Assembly: GCA_021414305.1 (NCBI GenBank)
Contig: JAIOOS010000013.1
Location: 1-64,000, forward strand
Source of the DNA: Burkholderiales bacterium
Lineage (GTDB): Bacteria > Pseudomonadota > Gammaproteobacteria > Burkholderiales > Burkholderiaceae_C
Direction of reading: 5' to 3'
Length of the DNA stretch: 64,000 nt
Shown: positions 43,894 through 53,632 of the stretch, in pieces
Layout: each line of letters begins with the position of its first letter
Numbering within the stretch: position 1 is the stretch's first letter
Translations under genes and position numbers: made by a program
The notes under the pieces: generated by a model
The model's database searches: none
The model's input: only the letters and a program-made list of their open reading frames with translations
Told to the model about the DNA's origin: nothing

Positions 43894-44319
43894 TCAGCCG
43901 TGCGCCAGCCCGGCGGCGAGCACGCCGGCGATGCAGATCGCTTCGTCTTCGTCGCCCGTGCCGCCCGAGGCACCGACGCCGCCGATCACGTTGCCGGCTC
44001 CATCCTTGATCAGCACCGCGCCGGTCTGCGGCAGGAAGCGCCCGTGCGCGGTGGCGGCGAGAGTGACGAAGAAATTCGGGTTGTCCTTGGCGCGCTGCGC
44101 CAGGGTCCGGCTGGCGGCGCCCATGCCGATCGCGGCCCAGGCCTTGCCGGTGGCGACGTCGACCCGGAACATGCTCGCGCCGTCTTCGCGCTGCGCCGCC
44201 TTGAGGTGGCCGGAGGCGTCCAGCACCACCACCGCCATCGGCGCATAGCCCGCCTGGTGCGAAGCGGCGAGCGCGGCGTTGGCGATGGCGTTGGCCTGGA
44301 GAAGGGTCAGTGCGGTCAT
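43894..44319 (-). CDS. GlcG/HbpS family heme-degrading domain protein
   Basis: A 141-residue protein of the GlcG/PduO-C/HbpS family: LLQANAIANAALAASHQAGY, VVVLDASGHLKAAQREDGA, AWAAIGMGAASR, and GAVLIKDGAGNVIGGVGASGGTGDEDEAIC. Members bind heme or cobalamin-like cofactors or small acids; function is often unknown. The ATG at 44319 was chosen because upstream codons do not fit the family. It is divergent from the methyltransferase gene across 76 nt. Confidence 0.85.
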   Translation of the reverse strand: MTALTLLQANAIANAALAASHQAGYAPMAVVVLDASGHLKAAQREDGASMFRVDVATGKAWAAIGMGAASRTLAQRAKDNPNFFVTLAATAHGRFLPQTGAVLIKDGAGNVIGGVGASGGTGDEDEAICIAGVLAAGLAHG

Positions 44320-44395
44320 GGTGGCGGCAGTAACGAGGAGCTGCCGAGTGTGCCCGGCGGAACGCTCTCGCGGCAAGTGACAATCGCCGCCACAC

Positions 44396-45367
44396 ATGGC
44401 CTGGCCCTCTTCGTTCTCGCGCCCGCCCAGCCTCGCCGACCTGGGCCGGCGGCTGCGCAAGCTCGACCGCGTCTTCAGCATCGACAAGATCCGCGCCGAG
44501 GGTCTCGGCGCCGGCGAGGTGATCGCCTATTACGAGGAATGCTCGCCCGCCTATCGCAAGCACCACTCCTCGGAGGGCGCGATGCACCTGGCGATCAGCG
44601 CCGACGGGCGCTTTCATGCCAAGGACTTCTATGGCCAGCTCGAGCGCCTCGCGGCGTCGTGGCCGGCGAAGCCGCCGCGCGAGGTGCTCGAGCTCGGTTT
44701 CGGCCAGGGCTTCAACCTCTCGCACCTGGCCGCGCGCTTTCCCGAGGTGCGATTCGCCGGCATCGACCTGACCCCGGGCAACCAGCCGCTGGCGCGGCAG
44801 CGCCTCGCACAGCTCGGCGTGGGCAACGTGACCCTGACCCAGGGCGACTTCCATCAACTGCCCTACGCGGACCTCAGCTTCGACCACGTCTACGCGGTCG
44901 AGGCCTTCTGCTACGCGCGCGACCTGCCGCAGGCGCTGGCCGAGGTCGCACGCGTGTTGCGCCCGGGCGGCACCTTCACGCTCTTCGACGGCTACCTGAC
45001 GCGCCGGCCCGAGACCCTGTCGGCCGACGAGGCGCTCGCCGCCGAGCTGCTGGCCAAGGGGATGGCGCTCGACACCTTCCAGCTCGTCGACGACGTCGTC
45101 GCCGCGGCGCGCGAGGCCGGGCTGCAGAGCCTGGGCGTCACCTCTTTCGACGCCGAGGTCGCGCCCAACCTGCGCCGGCTGGAGCGCCTCACCGGCGCCG
45201 TGATCCGCTTCCCCTGGCTCGGCCGCCGCGCGCTGGCGCGGCGCTCGCCGATGCGCGGGCGCAACGTGATCTCGGGCTACCTGATGTATTCGACCGTGGC
45301 GCTCGGCTTCACGGGCTATCGGGAGATCGTGCTGCAGAAGGCTGCCCCGGGCGAGCCGTCGCGCTGA
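44396..45367 (+). CDS. SAM-dependent methyltransferase
   Basis: A 323-residue class I methyltransferase. SAM motif I is VLELGFGQGFNLSHLA (about 95-110), motif II region FAGIDLTPGNQ, and motif post-II FDHVYAVEAFCYARDLPQAL resembles the sterol/ubiquinone (UbiE/SMT) group. The N-terminal segment YYEECSPAYRKHHSSEGAMH also recalls sterol methyltransferases. Its last 59 bases overlap the small gene on the opposite strand. Substrate unknown, perhaps a lipid or quinone. Confidence 0.85.
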   Translation: MAWPSSFSRPPSLADLGRRLRKLDRVFSIDKIRAEGLGAGEVIAYYEECSPAYRKHHSSEGAMHLAISADGRFHAKDFYGQLERLAASWPAKPPREVLELGFGQGFNLSHLAARFPEVRFAGIDLTPGNQPLARQRLAQLGVGNVTLTQGDFHQLPYADLSFDHVYAVEAFCYARDLPQALAEVARVLRPGGTFTLFDGYLTRRPETLSADEALAAELLAKGMALDTFQLVDDVVAAAREAGLQSLGVTSFDAEVAPNLRRLERLTGAVIRFPWLGRRALARRSPMRGRNVISGYLMYSTVALGFTGYREIVLQKAAPGEPSR

Positions 45368-45584
45368 GCCGCCCCGTGTCGACCTGATCGGCCAGGGCGC
45401 CGGGAATCGTCGAGTCGCTGGTCTGCTCGTCGCGCTCGATGTCGCCGCGGATGAGCCGCTGGATCGCACCGAGCTCGTCGGTCAGCCGCTCGATCCGGCC
45501 GTCGCTGCTCGTCGGCGCCGTGTAGGCCTCCACCAAGTCGCGTTGCAGCCTGAAGTACAGGCCCATCAACTGCTCGCGTTCCAT
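45309..45584 (-). CDS. Small hypothetical protein
   Basis: A 91-residue protein, not recognised. The first 55 residues look like a helical protein (MEREQLMGLYFRLQRDLVEAY..IERLTDELGAIQRLI); the tail is Ser/Pro/Ala-rich and lies in the convergent overlap with the methyltransferase gene. A strong GGGGG ribosome site 6 nt before the ATG supports translation. It follows the kinase gene by 96 nt in the same direction. Confidence 0.55.
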   Translation of the reverse strand: MEREQLMGLYFRLQRDLVEAYTAPTSSDGRIERLTDELGAIQRLIRGDIERDEQTSDSTIPGALADQVDTGRLSATARPGQPSAARSPDSP

Positions 45585-45680
45585 GCTCAGCCCCCTTTGG
45601 TGCAGTGCAGCATACGGGCTTTTGCGCGAACCGGCTTGTAGGACGATGCCGCACCGCGGACCGAGCCGTCGAGCAGGCGC

Positions 45681-47603
45681 CTATTTGCCGAGCAGGTTGT
45701 CGAGATCCTTGTTGAAGCGCTTCATGTATTCGCGCTCGGAGTCGGTGTTCTTCTTGCCCGGAGTGGCGGGGCCCGGGGCCGGCGCGCGCCTGGCGGCGGG
45801 CGGCGGTGCGGCTTCCCTCGCGACATTCGCGACCGCGATCGCGAAGCGGTCCTGACACGTCTCGCCCGGCGCGCACTGCACCGCGCCGAAGAGGCCCGAC
45901 AAGCCGTTGGCCGCGAGCCTCGCCTCGAGCGCAGCGCGCTCCGCGACGAGGGCATCGCCCTCGCGGACGAATGCGCTGCCCGAGAAGTCGCGCGGTTTCT
46001 CCGCCAGCATCGCGACGACGCGCCAGTTGCCCGGCTTGGCGGCGGCGGCCGCGGGATCCTTGTGCGCGACGGCGAAAGCGGCGTCGGCCTTGATCGCGAC
46101 GCCGCCGTCCTTCTCGTCCGGGGCGAGGCGATAGACCTTGTCGCCCGCCGGGTCCCAGGCGAAGACGTACAGCAGGCCGTCCGACTTGCTTCGCGCGACG
46201 AGCTTCAGCTCGGTGCCGATGGCGACACTCGCCGGCGCCTCGAGCGTCACCGAGAGCCCTGGATCCGCTGCCGCCAGTGCCGCATCGACGGCCGCGCCCA
46301 GGCTGGCGATGCGCGGCGCGGGGGGCGGCGCGGGCACGGCGGCGGCGGGCGCGCTCGGTGTCCTGGTCGCCGGCGCGACGGCGACGGGAGGCATGGCGCT
46401 GCGGGTGGCCGGAGCCTGGCGGCCGGCGAAGTACGCATAGCCCCCCGCGAGCAGCGAGAGAGCCAGCACCGCCGCGACCACCAGCGGAACCTTGCTTCGC
46501 GGCGCGGGCTCGGCAGATTCCTCGACGCTCTCCGGGAGCTGGATGTCGACGGCCTCCGGTGCGGGGGCTTCGGTGGGCGCTTCGGGCGCGCTGAACGAGG
46601 GCTCGGTCTTCCCGGCCGGACTGTCCGTCGGCGCTGCGATGGCGACGGTCGGGGCGTCGCCGAAGCCGATCGCCTCGCGCATTGCCGCCATGCTCTGCGG
46701 CCGGTCCTGGGCCCGCACGCTCAGGCACTTGTCGATGCCGCGCAGCAACTGCTCGCTGTAGCGGCCGGCCACTTCGCTGCCCGCCAGTGGCTCGTAATCG
46801 TCCTCCATCAGACGGCCGACCGAGGGCGGAGGCTTGCGCTTGCGGATCATGAAGTACACGACCGCCGCCAGGGCGTAGACGTCGGTCCACGGGCCCTGCT
46901 TCATGCCGGGCATGTCGGCGTACTGCTCGATCGGCGCGTAGCCGGGCTTGAGGATCACCGTCAGCGCATGCGTCATGTCGCTGATGACGCGCCGGGCCGC
47001 GCCGAAGTCGAGCAGCACCGGGCGGCCGTCGCCGAGCAGCATGATGTTGTCGGGCGCGATGTCGCGGTGGTAGACCTGATCCGCGTGCAGGATCGCCAGC
47101 GCTTCCATCAGCGGCAGGAGAAGCGCCTTGATCCAGGCTTCGTCGGGCGGCTCGGCACGCTCCTTGAGCGCGTCCTGCAGCGTCTGGCCGCTGAAGAAGG
47201 GCATGACCATGTAGGCCGTGCCGTGCGCCTCCCAGAAGCGGTACACCTTGACCAGCGCGGCATGATCGAACTGGGCCAGCATGCGCGCCTCGTTGACGAA
47301 GCTGCGCAGGCCGATGTCGAAGGTTTCGCGCTGCCGCTCGGAGCGCACCGAGACCGAGCAGTCCTCGCCGCGCGAAGCGAGCAAGGCCGGCATGTATTCC
47401 TTGAGGGCCACCTTGCGATGCAGCGAGTGGTCTTGCGCGAGGTAGACGATGCCGAAGCCGCCTTCGCCGACCAGGTCGATGATCTCGAACTCGCCGAGCA
47501 GGGTGCCCACCGGCAGCGCGTTCTGATGCAGGCGCGACGCTGCCGGCTCGGGCGAGGGGGCGCCGATGAACTCGGTGCGATCGCTGTCGGTTCCTTCAGC
47601 CAT
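45681..47603 (-). CDS. Ser/Thr protein kinase with membrane anchor and DUF4384-like sensor domain
   Basis: A 640-residue Hanks-type kinase. The cytoplasmic kinase domain (about 38-310) has GEGGFG at 46-51, Lys68 (VALKEY), HRDIAPDN at 179-186 and DFG at 199-201; all catalytic residues are intact. A Pro/Ala/Glu-rich linker leads to one membrane segment at 372-392. The outside part (about 460-575) contains LYVFAWDPAGDKVYRLAPDE, typical of DUF4384. The C terminus is basic. The ATG at 47603 is 4 nt after the MORN gene. It may phosphorylate cell-envelope or secretion proteins. Confidence 0.9.
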   Translation of the reverse strand: MAEGTDSDRTEFIGAPSPEPAASRLHQNALPVGTLLGEFEIIDLVGEGGFGIVYLAQDHSLHRKVALKEYMPALLASRGEDCSVSVRSERQRETFDIGLRSFVNEARMLAQFDHAALVKVYRFWEAHGTAYMVMPFFSGQTLQDALKERAEPPDEAWIKALLLPLMEALAILHADQVYHRDIAPDNIMLLGDGRPVLLDFGAARRVISDMTHALTVILKPGYAPIEQYADMPGMKQGPWTDVYALAAVVYFMIRKRKPPPSVGRLMEDDYEPLAGSEVAGRYSEQLLRGIDKCLSVRAQDRPQSMAAMREAIGFGDAPTVAIAAPTDSPAGKTEPSFSAPEAPTEAPAPEAVDIQLPESVEESAEPAPRSKVPLVVAAVLALSLLAGGYAYFAGRQAPATRSAMPPVAVAPATRTPSAPAAAVPAPPPAPRIASLGAAVDAALAAADPGLSVTLEAPASVAIGTELKLVARSKSDGLLYVFAWDPAGDKVYRLAPDEKDGGVAIKADAAFAVAHKDPAAAAAKPGNWRVVAMLAEKPRDFSGSAFVREGDALVAERAALEARLAANGLSGLFGAVQCAPGETCQDRFAIAVANVAREAAPPPAARRAPAPGPATPGKKNTDSEREYMKRFNKDLDNLLGK

Positions 47604-47607
47604 CGCG

Positions 47608-49356
47608 TCAGCGCTCGCACGCCTCCTTGAACCAGCTCCTGATGTCGGTCGCGGGAATGACCTTGCCTGCGTACTTGTCGATGTTCGGGTCGAGCACGCA
47701 GGCCTGGCCGGCGGTGCAGTGGTAGATGAGCTGGATCTCCATCGCCTGGGCACGGCAGTCGTACTTGATGCCGATGTTGCGCGCCAGGTTGCCGTCGCCC
47801 GAGCGGAGCCAGGAGAAGACGTTGCCGCCTTCCAGGACCGAGTTGGTATCGACCTCGAACACCGACGCCTTGCCCTTGGCGCCCTTCTCGGTCGCCATGG
47901 TCTGCCACTTGTGCGCCTGCAGGTTGTCGCTCAGCACGTCGTCGACCACGCGCTGGGCGCAGTCGCTGCCCTGCTTGCGCGAACAGTCCCGCAGCTCCTT
48001 GGCGACCATCGGAATGGCGAGCAGCCGGCTGCGATCGAGCGCCTTCGGGTCGGCCTTGCCGGCCCGCGCGCCGCCCGGGCCGGCCTCGGCCGAGCCTGCA
48101 GCCGCGTCGGCCTGCTGGGCGAGCTTCGTCGCCTCGGCGCTGGAAGCGACCACGGCGGGCGTGAAGTAGAGGCGGCCGTTGTCGGTTCGCTTGTCGTCGA
48201 CGAACTCGCCTTCCCAGTAGTCGCCGCTTGCCCAGCGGTAGCGGCCCATGCCGACCTTCTTGCCCTTCTGCCAGTTGCCCGCGTAGGCGTCGCCGTTCTT
48301 CCAGCGATAGGAGCCCTCGCCCTGGGCCTCGCCCTGCACGAAATTGCCTTCGTAGCGGTCCTCGGAGGCGTAGACCTTGACGCCCTTGCCCTGCGGCTGG
48401 CCGTTGCTGACCGGGCCCTCGTAGCGATCGCCGTTGGCGAAGGTCAGGCTGCCCTTGCCCTCGGGCTTGTCGGCGACCCACTCCCCGTCGTAGCTTTGCC
48501 CGGTGGCCCAGGCGATCTTGCCGCGGCCCTGCTTGATGCCCGCCTTCAACTGACCGGCGTAGCGGCTGCCGTCCTTCTCGGTGTAGACGCCCTCCACGTC
48601 GGGGATGCCCTTGTCGAACTGGCCCTCGTAGGTGTCGCCGTTGGAGAACTGCATCTTGCCGCGGCCGTGCGGCATGCCGTCCTTCACCTGGCCCTGGTAG
48701 CGGTCGCCGTTGGGGAAGCCCATCGCGCCTTCGCCGACGGCCACGTCGTCGCGCCACTCGCCGTCGTAGGTCTGCCCGCTCGCCCAGACCATTCGCCCGG
48801 TGCCGTTGCGCTTGCCCTCGACCATCATGCCGTCGAAGACATCGCCGTTGTCCCACTTGAAGTGAACCTGCCCGTTGAGCTTGCGGGTGGCGGCGACGGT
48901 GGGCGACACGGTCGCGGCGGCTGCGGCCGGGACGGTCGTGCCGGCCGGCGCGGGCGCGGCCACGGCAGCGGGCGGGGGCGCGGGCGTGCTGACCGCCGTC
49001 AAGGTTCCTTCGTGCCGGCTGTCCTTGCACACTTCGACGTAGCGCTTGAAGTCGCTCGTGAGCTGGATCGTGCAGCCCGGCAGGCAGCGCCCGGCGCGCA
49101 GCTCGGTGCGGAACTCAAAGCCGGTGGGGGTTTCGCCCTTGTAGATCAGGTCGCCTTCGCAAGCCTGCGTCTCGTAGCGAAAGCTGCCGCAGACCTTGTC
49201 CTTGAGCAGGCAGTCGACCGTGATGCGCGCCTTCCAGCCGTCGGCCTCGGCGAAGCGGCCGCCGGTCAACGCCGCAGAGTAGGCGACATGGATGCCGGCG
49301 AAGAGGAGCACTGCGGCGGCGAAAGCTTGCGATGTCGAGGCCGCAGGAAACGCCAT
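47608..49356 (-). CDS. Exported MORN-repeat protein
   Basis: A 582-residue protein. Residues 1-29 are a signal peptide or N-terminal anchor ending AYSA. A Cys-containing segment (about 45-110) is followed by an Ala/Pro linker. About ten MORN repeats then follow, of the type GDxYxGxxxxGxxxGxGxxxx, at roughly 160-395. A C-terminal DUF-like domain has paired cysteines (DCSRKQGSDCAQ, CTAGQACVLD). The ATG at 49356 has AAGGAGAGG 6 nt upstream; earlier ATGs lack such a site. It precedes the kinase by 4 nt, so the two are likely functionally tied. Confidence 0.88.
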   Translation of the reverse strand: MAFPAASTSQAFAAAVLLFAGIHVAYSAALTGGRFAEADGWKARITVDCLLKDKVCGSFRYETQACEGDLIYKGETPTGFEFRTELRAGRCLPGCTIQLTSDFKRYVEVCKDSRHEGTLTAVSTPAPPPAAVAAPAPAGTTVPAAAAATVSPTVAATRKLNGQVHFKWDNGDVFDGMMVEGKRNGTGRMVWASGQTYDGEWRDDVAVGEGAMGFPNGDRYQGQVKDGMPHGRGKMQFSNGDTYEGQFDKGIPDVEGVYTEKDGSRYAGQLKAGIKQGRGKIAWATGQSYDGEWVADKPEGKGSLTFANGDRYEGPVSNGQPQGKGVKVYASEDRYEGNFVQGEAQGEGSYRWKNGDAYAGNWQKGKKVGMGRYRWASGDYWEGEFVDDKRTDNGRLYFTPAVVASSAEATKLAQQADAAAGSAEAGPGGARAGKADPKALDRSRLLAIPMVAKELRDCSRKQGSDCAQRVVDDVLSDNLQAHKWQTMATEKGAKGKASVFEVDTNSVLEGGNVFSWLRSGDGNLARNIGIKYDCRAQAMEIQLIYHCTAGQACVLDPNIDKYAGKVIPATDIRSWFKEACER

Positions 49357-49433
49357 CCGGGGCCTCTCCTTCATCAGCGTGGGTCTCGACAGGAAGAGCA
49401 TTGCGCGTCCGCTACCGTCCTTCGGTCCGCGAT

Positions 49434-49510
49434 TGGTAGGCCGTGTTGGGATCGAACCAACGACCAAAGGATTATGAGTCCTCTGCTCTAACCGACTGAG
49501 CTAACGGCCC
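49434..49510 (-). tRNA. tRNA-Met (elongator), anticodon CAT
   Basis: On the minus strand the gene begins GGGCCGTTAGCTCAG and ends with an encoded CCA. The acceptor stem has 7 pairs with one terminal G-U. The anticodon loop CTCATAA presents CAU, and the T-loop is TTCGATC. The 5-bp anticodon stem is GAGGA/TCCTT with weak outer pairs. The elongator Met identity follows its likeness to Burkholderiales genes; tRNA-Ile with lysidine-modified CAU is the alternative. Confidence 0.93.
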
Positions 49511-49548
49511 GCGGCGGGCATCTTCGCACGGCCCGAGGGGCCTTCCGC

Positions 49549-49923
49549 TCAGTTCCCCGGCACCGGCAGGATCGACCCCGGGTCGTAGAAGAACCGCTCG
49601 CTGGCGATGCGGTCGCCGCGCCATGTCTGGAGCGAGAGCTCGTCCAGGCGGCGGGTAACGCCCTCGTGCGTGGTCATGTCGAAGCGCCAGCCGATCACGA
49701 CCCGGTCGCCGTCGACCAGCAGCGTGGTCAGGTGCGGCGACACCTTGCCCATCGAATCGAGCGTCTTCTGCTCGTGCGCGATCAGCGCCTCGCGGCCGAC
49801 GCGCGGCGGGTTCAGGTTCTCCTGCGCGGTGGCGTCTTCGGCGTAGAAGTCGCGGATCGACTGCACGAAGTCGCCGGCGAGCACGGCGTCAACGAAGGCC
49901 TGCACGCGCTCCGGGCTCGGCAT
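49549..49923 (-). CDS. NTF2-like (SnoaL) fold protein
   Basis: A 124-residue cone-barrel protein. VQAFVDAVLAGDFVQSIRDFYAEDATAQEN and the end SERFFYDPGSILP match the nuclear-transport-factor-2-like group, whose members include isomerases and unassigned small proteins. No diagnostic catalytic residues can be named. It follows hrcA by 9 nt in the same direction. Confidence 0.82.
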   Translation of the reverse strand: MPSPERVQAFVDAVLAGDFVQSIRDFYAEDATAQENLNPPRVGREALIAHEQKTLDSMGKVSPHLTTLLVDGDRVVIGWRFDMTTHEGVTRRLDELSLQTWRGDRIASERFFYDPGSILPVPGN

Positions 49924-49932
49924 CGCTCCGCC

Positions 49933-50958
49933 CTACTTCGCGCTCAGCGCGTTGCTCACCAGCCGCGAGGTGATGTCGACGATCTGCACCATGCGGCTGT
50001 AGGCCATGCGGGTCGGCCCGATCACGCCGAGCGTGCCGACCACCTGGCCGTCGACCTCGTACGGCGCCGAGACCACCGAAAGCTCCTCGAACGGCACCAC
50101 CATGCTCTCGCCACCGATGTAGATGCGCACGCCCTCGGCCCGGCTCGAGACCTCGAGCAGGCGCATCAGCTGCGTCTTCTGCTCGAACAGGTCGAACAGC
50201 TTTCTGAGGCTGCCCATGTCGCTGGAGAAGTCCTGCACCGCGAGCAGGTTGCGCTCGCCGGCGATGACGACCTGCTCGTGGCTCTCGGCGATGGCCTCGC
50301 TGCCGGCCTGCACCGCCGCCTGCATGAGCGTGGAGATCTCGCCGCGGATCGCATCGACCTCGGTCTTCAGCCGCTCGCGCACCGCCTCGAGCGTCAGGCC
50401 GCCGTAGTGCGAGGTGAGGTAGTTGCTCGCCTCGAGCAGCTGCGAGCTGGTGTAGTCGTGGGCGGTGAAGATGACCCGGTTCTGCACGTCGCCGTCGGGC
50501 GCGACGATGATCACCAGCACCCGCCGCTCGGAGAGGCGCATGAATTCGATGTGGTGAAACACGCTCGGCTTCTTCGGGGCGGTGATCACGCCGACGAAGC
50601 TCGAGAGGCTGGAAAGCAGCTGCGCGGCATTGGCGATCACCCGCTGCGGCTGGTCGGCGTGCAGCTTCGCCTCGAAGGCGGCGTCGCGCGGGCTGTCGGG
50701 CAGCTGTGACGGCTGCGCCGTGAGCATGGTGTCGACGAACAGGCGATAGCCGCGTGCGGTGGGAATGCGGCCGGCACTGGTGTGCGGGCTGACGATCAGG
50801 CCGAGCTCCTCGAGGTCGGCCATCACGTTCCTGATGGTCGCCGGCGAGAGCTCCAGGCCGCTGGCGCGCGAGAGCGTGCGCGAGCCGACCGGCTGGCCGT
50901 CGGCGATGTAGCGTTCGACCAGGGTCTTCAGAAGGGTCTTGGCGCGATCGTCCAGCAT
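49933..50958 (-). CDS. hrcA: Heat-inducible transcription repressor HrcA
   Basis: A 341-residue repressor of groE/dnaK-type genes through CIRCE. The N-terminal winged helix reads [27 protein letters not shown] and [19 protein letters not shown], with [20 protein letters not shown]. The GAF-like middle and dimerisation regions are complete, ending [25 protein letters not shown]. The ATG at 50958 was chosen; the much longer open frame upstream is antisense to recN. No CIRCE element is visible in the 69-nt gap to nadK. Confidence 0.95.
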   Translation of the reverse strand: MLDDRAKTLLKTLVERYIADGQPVGSRTLSRASGLELSPATIRNVMADLEELGLIVSPHTSAGRIPTARGYRLFVDTMLTAQPSQLPDSPRDAAFEAKLHADQPQRVIANAAQLLSSLSSFVGVITAPKKPSVFHHIEFMRLSERRVLVIIVAPDGDVQNRVIFTAHDYTSSQLLEASNYLTSHYGGLTLEAVRERLKTEVDAIRGEISTLMQAAVQAGSEAIAESHEQVVIAGERNLLAVQDFSSDMGSLRKLFDLFEQKTQLMRLLEVSSRAEGVRIYIGGESMVVPFEELSVVSAPYEVDGQVVGTLGVIGPTRMAYSRMVQIVDITSRLVSNALSAK

Positions 50959-51027
50959 GGTTGGCCACAGGGTAGCAGGACCATTTTCGCCCCGGCGAAA
51001 AGGGGTCGCTGTGGTGTAATCCCGCGA

Positions 51028-51900
51028 ATGTCGACCCGCTTCCGGCACGCTGCGCTCGTCGGCAAATTCAACTCCGGCGGCATTCGCGAAGAGCTGGGCT
51101 CGATCGCGAAATTCCTGGTCGCGCGCGGCCTCTCGGTCTCGATCGAAGCCGAAACCGCGCGCAACACAGGCATCGCCGCCTGGCCCGCGCTCGACGCCGA
51201 GGCACTGGGCGCCGCCTGCGACGTCGCCATCGTCCTCGGCGGCGACGGCACCATGCTCGGCATCGCCCGCCAGCTCGCGCGCCACGGCACGCCGCTGGTC
51301 GGCATCAACCAGGGCCGGCTGGGCTTCATCACCGACATCGCCTACGACGGCTACGAGACCGCGCTCACCGCGATCCTCCAAGGCGAGCACGAGGAAGAGC
51401 AGCGCGCCATGCTCGAAGGCCACGTCGAGCGCGACGGCGCGAGCATCTTCGAGAGCTTCGCCCTCAACGACGTGATCGTCAGCCGCGGCGCCACCGCCGG
51501 CATGGTCGAGCTGAAGATCGAGATCGACGGCGAGTTCGTCGCCAACCTGCGCGCCGACGGCCTGATCGTCGGCTCGCCGACCGGCTCGACCGCCTACGCG
51601 CTCTCCGCCGGCGGGCCGATCCTGCACCCGGGCATCGCCGGCTGGGTGGTGGTGCCGATCGCGCCGCACGATCTCTCGAACCGGCCGATCGTGGTGCCCG
51701 ATTCGGCGGCGATCGCGATCGAGATCGTCGCCGGCCGCGACGCCAGCGTGAACTTCGACATGCAGTCGCTCACCAGCCTGGCGCACGGCGACCGCATCCA
51801 CGTGCGCCGCTCGGCGCACCGCGCCCGCTTCCTCCATCCCCGCGGCTGGAGCTACTTCGCCACCTTGCGCAGCAAGCTCCACTGGGCCTCGGGAGCATGA
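51028..51900 (+). CDS. nadK: NAD kinase
   Basis: A 290-residue enzyme making NADP from NAD and ATP. The GGDGT motif is in [19 protein letters not shown] is the second block, and [17 protein letters not shown] the third. The C-terminal [22 protein letters not shown] is usual for proteobacterial NadK. It is divergent from hrcA and 10 nt before recN. TGTAAT, 11 nt before the ATG, resembles a -10 but lies too close to the start for a normal leader. Confidence 0.96.
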   Translation: MSTRFRHAALVGKFNSGGIREELGSIAKFLVARGLSVSIEAETARNTGIAAWPALDAEALGAACDVAIVLGGDGTMLGIARQLARHGTPLVGINQGRLGFITDIAYDGYETALTAILQGEHEEEQRAMLEGHVERDGASIFESFALNDVIVSRGATAGMVELKIEIDGEFVANLRADGLIVGSPTGSTAYALSAGGPILHPGIAGWVVVPIAPHDLSNRPIVVPDSAAIAIEIVAGRDASVNFDMQSLTSLAHGDRIHVRRSAHRARFLHPRGWSYFATLRSKLHWASGA

Positions 51901-51910
51901 GGGCCGCCCA

Positions 51911-53632
51911 ATGCTCCACCGCCTAGCGATCCGCGACTTCGTGATCGTCGACGCCCTCGAAATCGAGGTCGGCGCGGGCCTCACGGTGCTGAGCGGCGAA
52001 ACCGGCGCGGGCAAGTCGATCCTGGTCGATGCCCTGCAGCTCGCGCTCGGCGGCCGCGGCGAAGCCGGCGTCGTGCGCGAAGGCGCGGCGCGGGCCGAGA
52101 TCACGGCGGAGTTCGACGCGCCCGCTTCGCTCGCGCCCTGGCTCGCCGAAGCCGGCTTCGAGGCCGACGCCGAGAACGCAGGCCGCCTGCTGCTGCGCCG
52201 GGTGATCGACGCCCAGGGAAAGAGCCGTGCCTGGGTCAACGGCAGCGCGGCCACGGCGACGCAGCTGCGCGAGGCCGGCGAGGCGCTGGTCGACATCCAC
52301 GGCCAGCACGCCTGGCAGAGCCTGACGCGTGCGCCTTCGGTGCGCGCCATCCTCGACGCGTACGCGCAGGTCGACGCGCGACCGCTCGCCCTCGCCTGGG
52401 CCGCCTGGCGCGATGCCCGCGACGCGCTCGCCGCGGCGCGCGAGAAGCAGGGCGGGCTCGAGCGCGAGCGCGAGCGACTGGCCTGGCAGCTCGGCGAGAT
52501 CGACAAGCTCGCCCCGGGCGAAGACGAATGGCCCGAGCTCGACGCCGAGCACAAGCGCCTGGCCAACGCCCAGTCGCTGCTCGACGCGGCGAGCGGCGCG
52601 CTGGCGGCGATTTCCGGCAACGACGGCGAGCGCGCCGCCGACGCCGAGGCGCTGGTCGCGGGCGCGATCGATGCGCTCGAAGGCGTCGTCGCCTTCGACG
52701 ATCGGCTCGCCGAAACGATCGAGGCCCTGCGCGGCGCCGAGGCGCAGCTGCGCGACGCGGCGCACACGCTGTCCGGCTACCTCGACCGGACCGAGCTCGA
52801 TCCCGCGCGGCTGCGCGCCGTGGACGAGCGGATGTCGGCCTGGGTCGGCCTGGCGCGGCGCTATCGCCGGCCTCCGGCCGAGCTGAGCGCGCTGCGGGCG
52901 CAGTGGAAGGACGAGCTGCGCGCGCTCGACGCGGCAGCCGATCTCGATGGCCTGGGCGCCGCGAGCGACGCGGCACGCGCGGCCTACGACCTCGCGGCGA
53001 AGCGCATCTCGGCGGCGCGCCGCGCAGCCGCGCCGAAGCTCGCCGCCGCGGTGACGCGGACGATGCAGCAGCTCGGCATGGCCGGCGGCCGCTTGGAGGT
53101 CGCACTCGCGGCGACCGACGCGCCGCAGTCCTTCGGCCTCGAGTCGGCCGAGTTCCTGGTCGCTGGCCATGCCGGCACGACGCCGCGGCCGCTCGGCAAG
53201 GTCGCCTCGGGCGGCGAACTGTCGCGCATCGCCCTCTCGGTGGCGGTGGTGACGAGCGAGCTCGACACCGGCGGCGACGCGCCGGCGACGCTGATCTTCG
53301 ACGAGGTCGACGCCGGCATCGGCGGCGCAGTCGCCGAGACCGTCGGCCGCCTCATGAAGCAGCTCGGCCGCGACCGCCAGGTGCTCGCCGTGACCCACCT
53401 GCCGCAGGTCGCCGCCTGCGCCGACCGCCACTTCGTCGTCTCCAAGCAGACCGGCAAGGGCCAGGCCCGCAGCGCCGTCGACGCCGTCGCCGGCGAGTCG
53501 CGCGTCGCCGAGATCGCCCGCATGCTCGGCGGCGAGAAGCTGTCGTCCACCAGCCTCGCACATGCGCAGGAAATGCTTTCGTCGAGCGCGATCGAGCGGC
53601 CTGCCAAGGGCACGCGCAAGGCGCCTCCGTGA
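51911..53632 (+). CDS. recN: DNA repair protein RecN
   Basis: A 573-residue SMC-like ATPase for double-strand break repair. Walker A is [14 protein letters not shown] (about 30-43), followed by long coiled-coil arms (about 150-365). The signature [17 protein letters not shown] and Walker [14 protein letters not shown] lie near 430-475, and [16 protein letters not shown] is the terminal switch region. Complete length. The stop overlaps the rapZ GTG. Confidence 0.95.
   Translation: MLHRLAIRDFVIVDALEIEVGAGLTVLSGETGAGKSILVDALQLALGGRGEAGVVREGAARAEITAEFDAPASLAPWLAEAGFEADAENAGRLLLRRVIDAQGKSRAWVNGSAATATQLREAGEALVDIHGQHAWQSLTRAPSVRAILDAYAQVDARPLALAWAAWRDARDALAAAREKQGGLERERERLAWQLGEIDKLAPGEDEWPELDAEHKRLANAQSLLDAASGALAAISGNDGERAADAEALVAGAIDALEGVVAFDDRLAETIEALRGAEAQLRDAAHTLSGYLDRTELDPARLRAVDERMSAWVGLARRYRRPPAELSALRAQWKDELRALDAAADLDGLGAASDAARAAYDLAAKRISAARRAAAPKLAAAVTRTMQQLGMAGGRLEVALAATDAPQSFGLESAEFLVAGHAGTTPRPLGKVASGGELSRIALSVAVVTSELDTGGDAPATLIFDEVDAGIGGAVAETVGRLMKQLGRDRQVLAVTHLPQVAACADRHFVVSKQTGKGQARSAVDAVAGESRVAEIARMLGGEKLSSTSLAHAQEMLSSSAIERPAKGTRKAPP

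Noticed and set aside
49434..49510. tRNA-Met as an island attachment site for the MORN/kinase genes.
   Set aside because: No integrase and no direct repeat of the tRNA 3' end were seen; base composition matches the neighbours.
50959..51027. CIRCE element for HrcA autoregulation.
   Set aside because: No TTAGCACTC-N9-GAGTGCTAA-like sequence is present in the gap.
49933..52767. A 944-codon minus-strand frame suggesting a fusion upstream of HrcA.
   Set aside because: The part beyond 50958 is antisense to nadK and recN; HrcA is complete from its own ATG.
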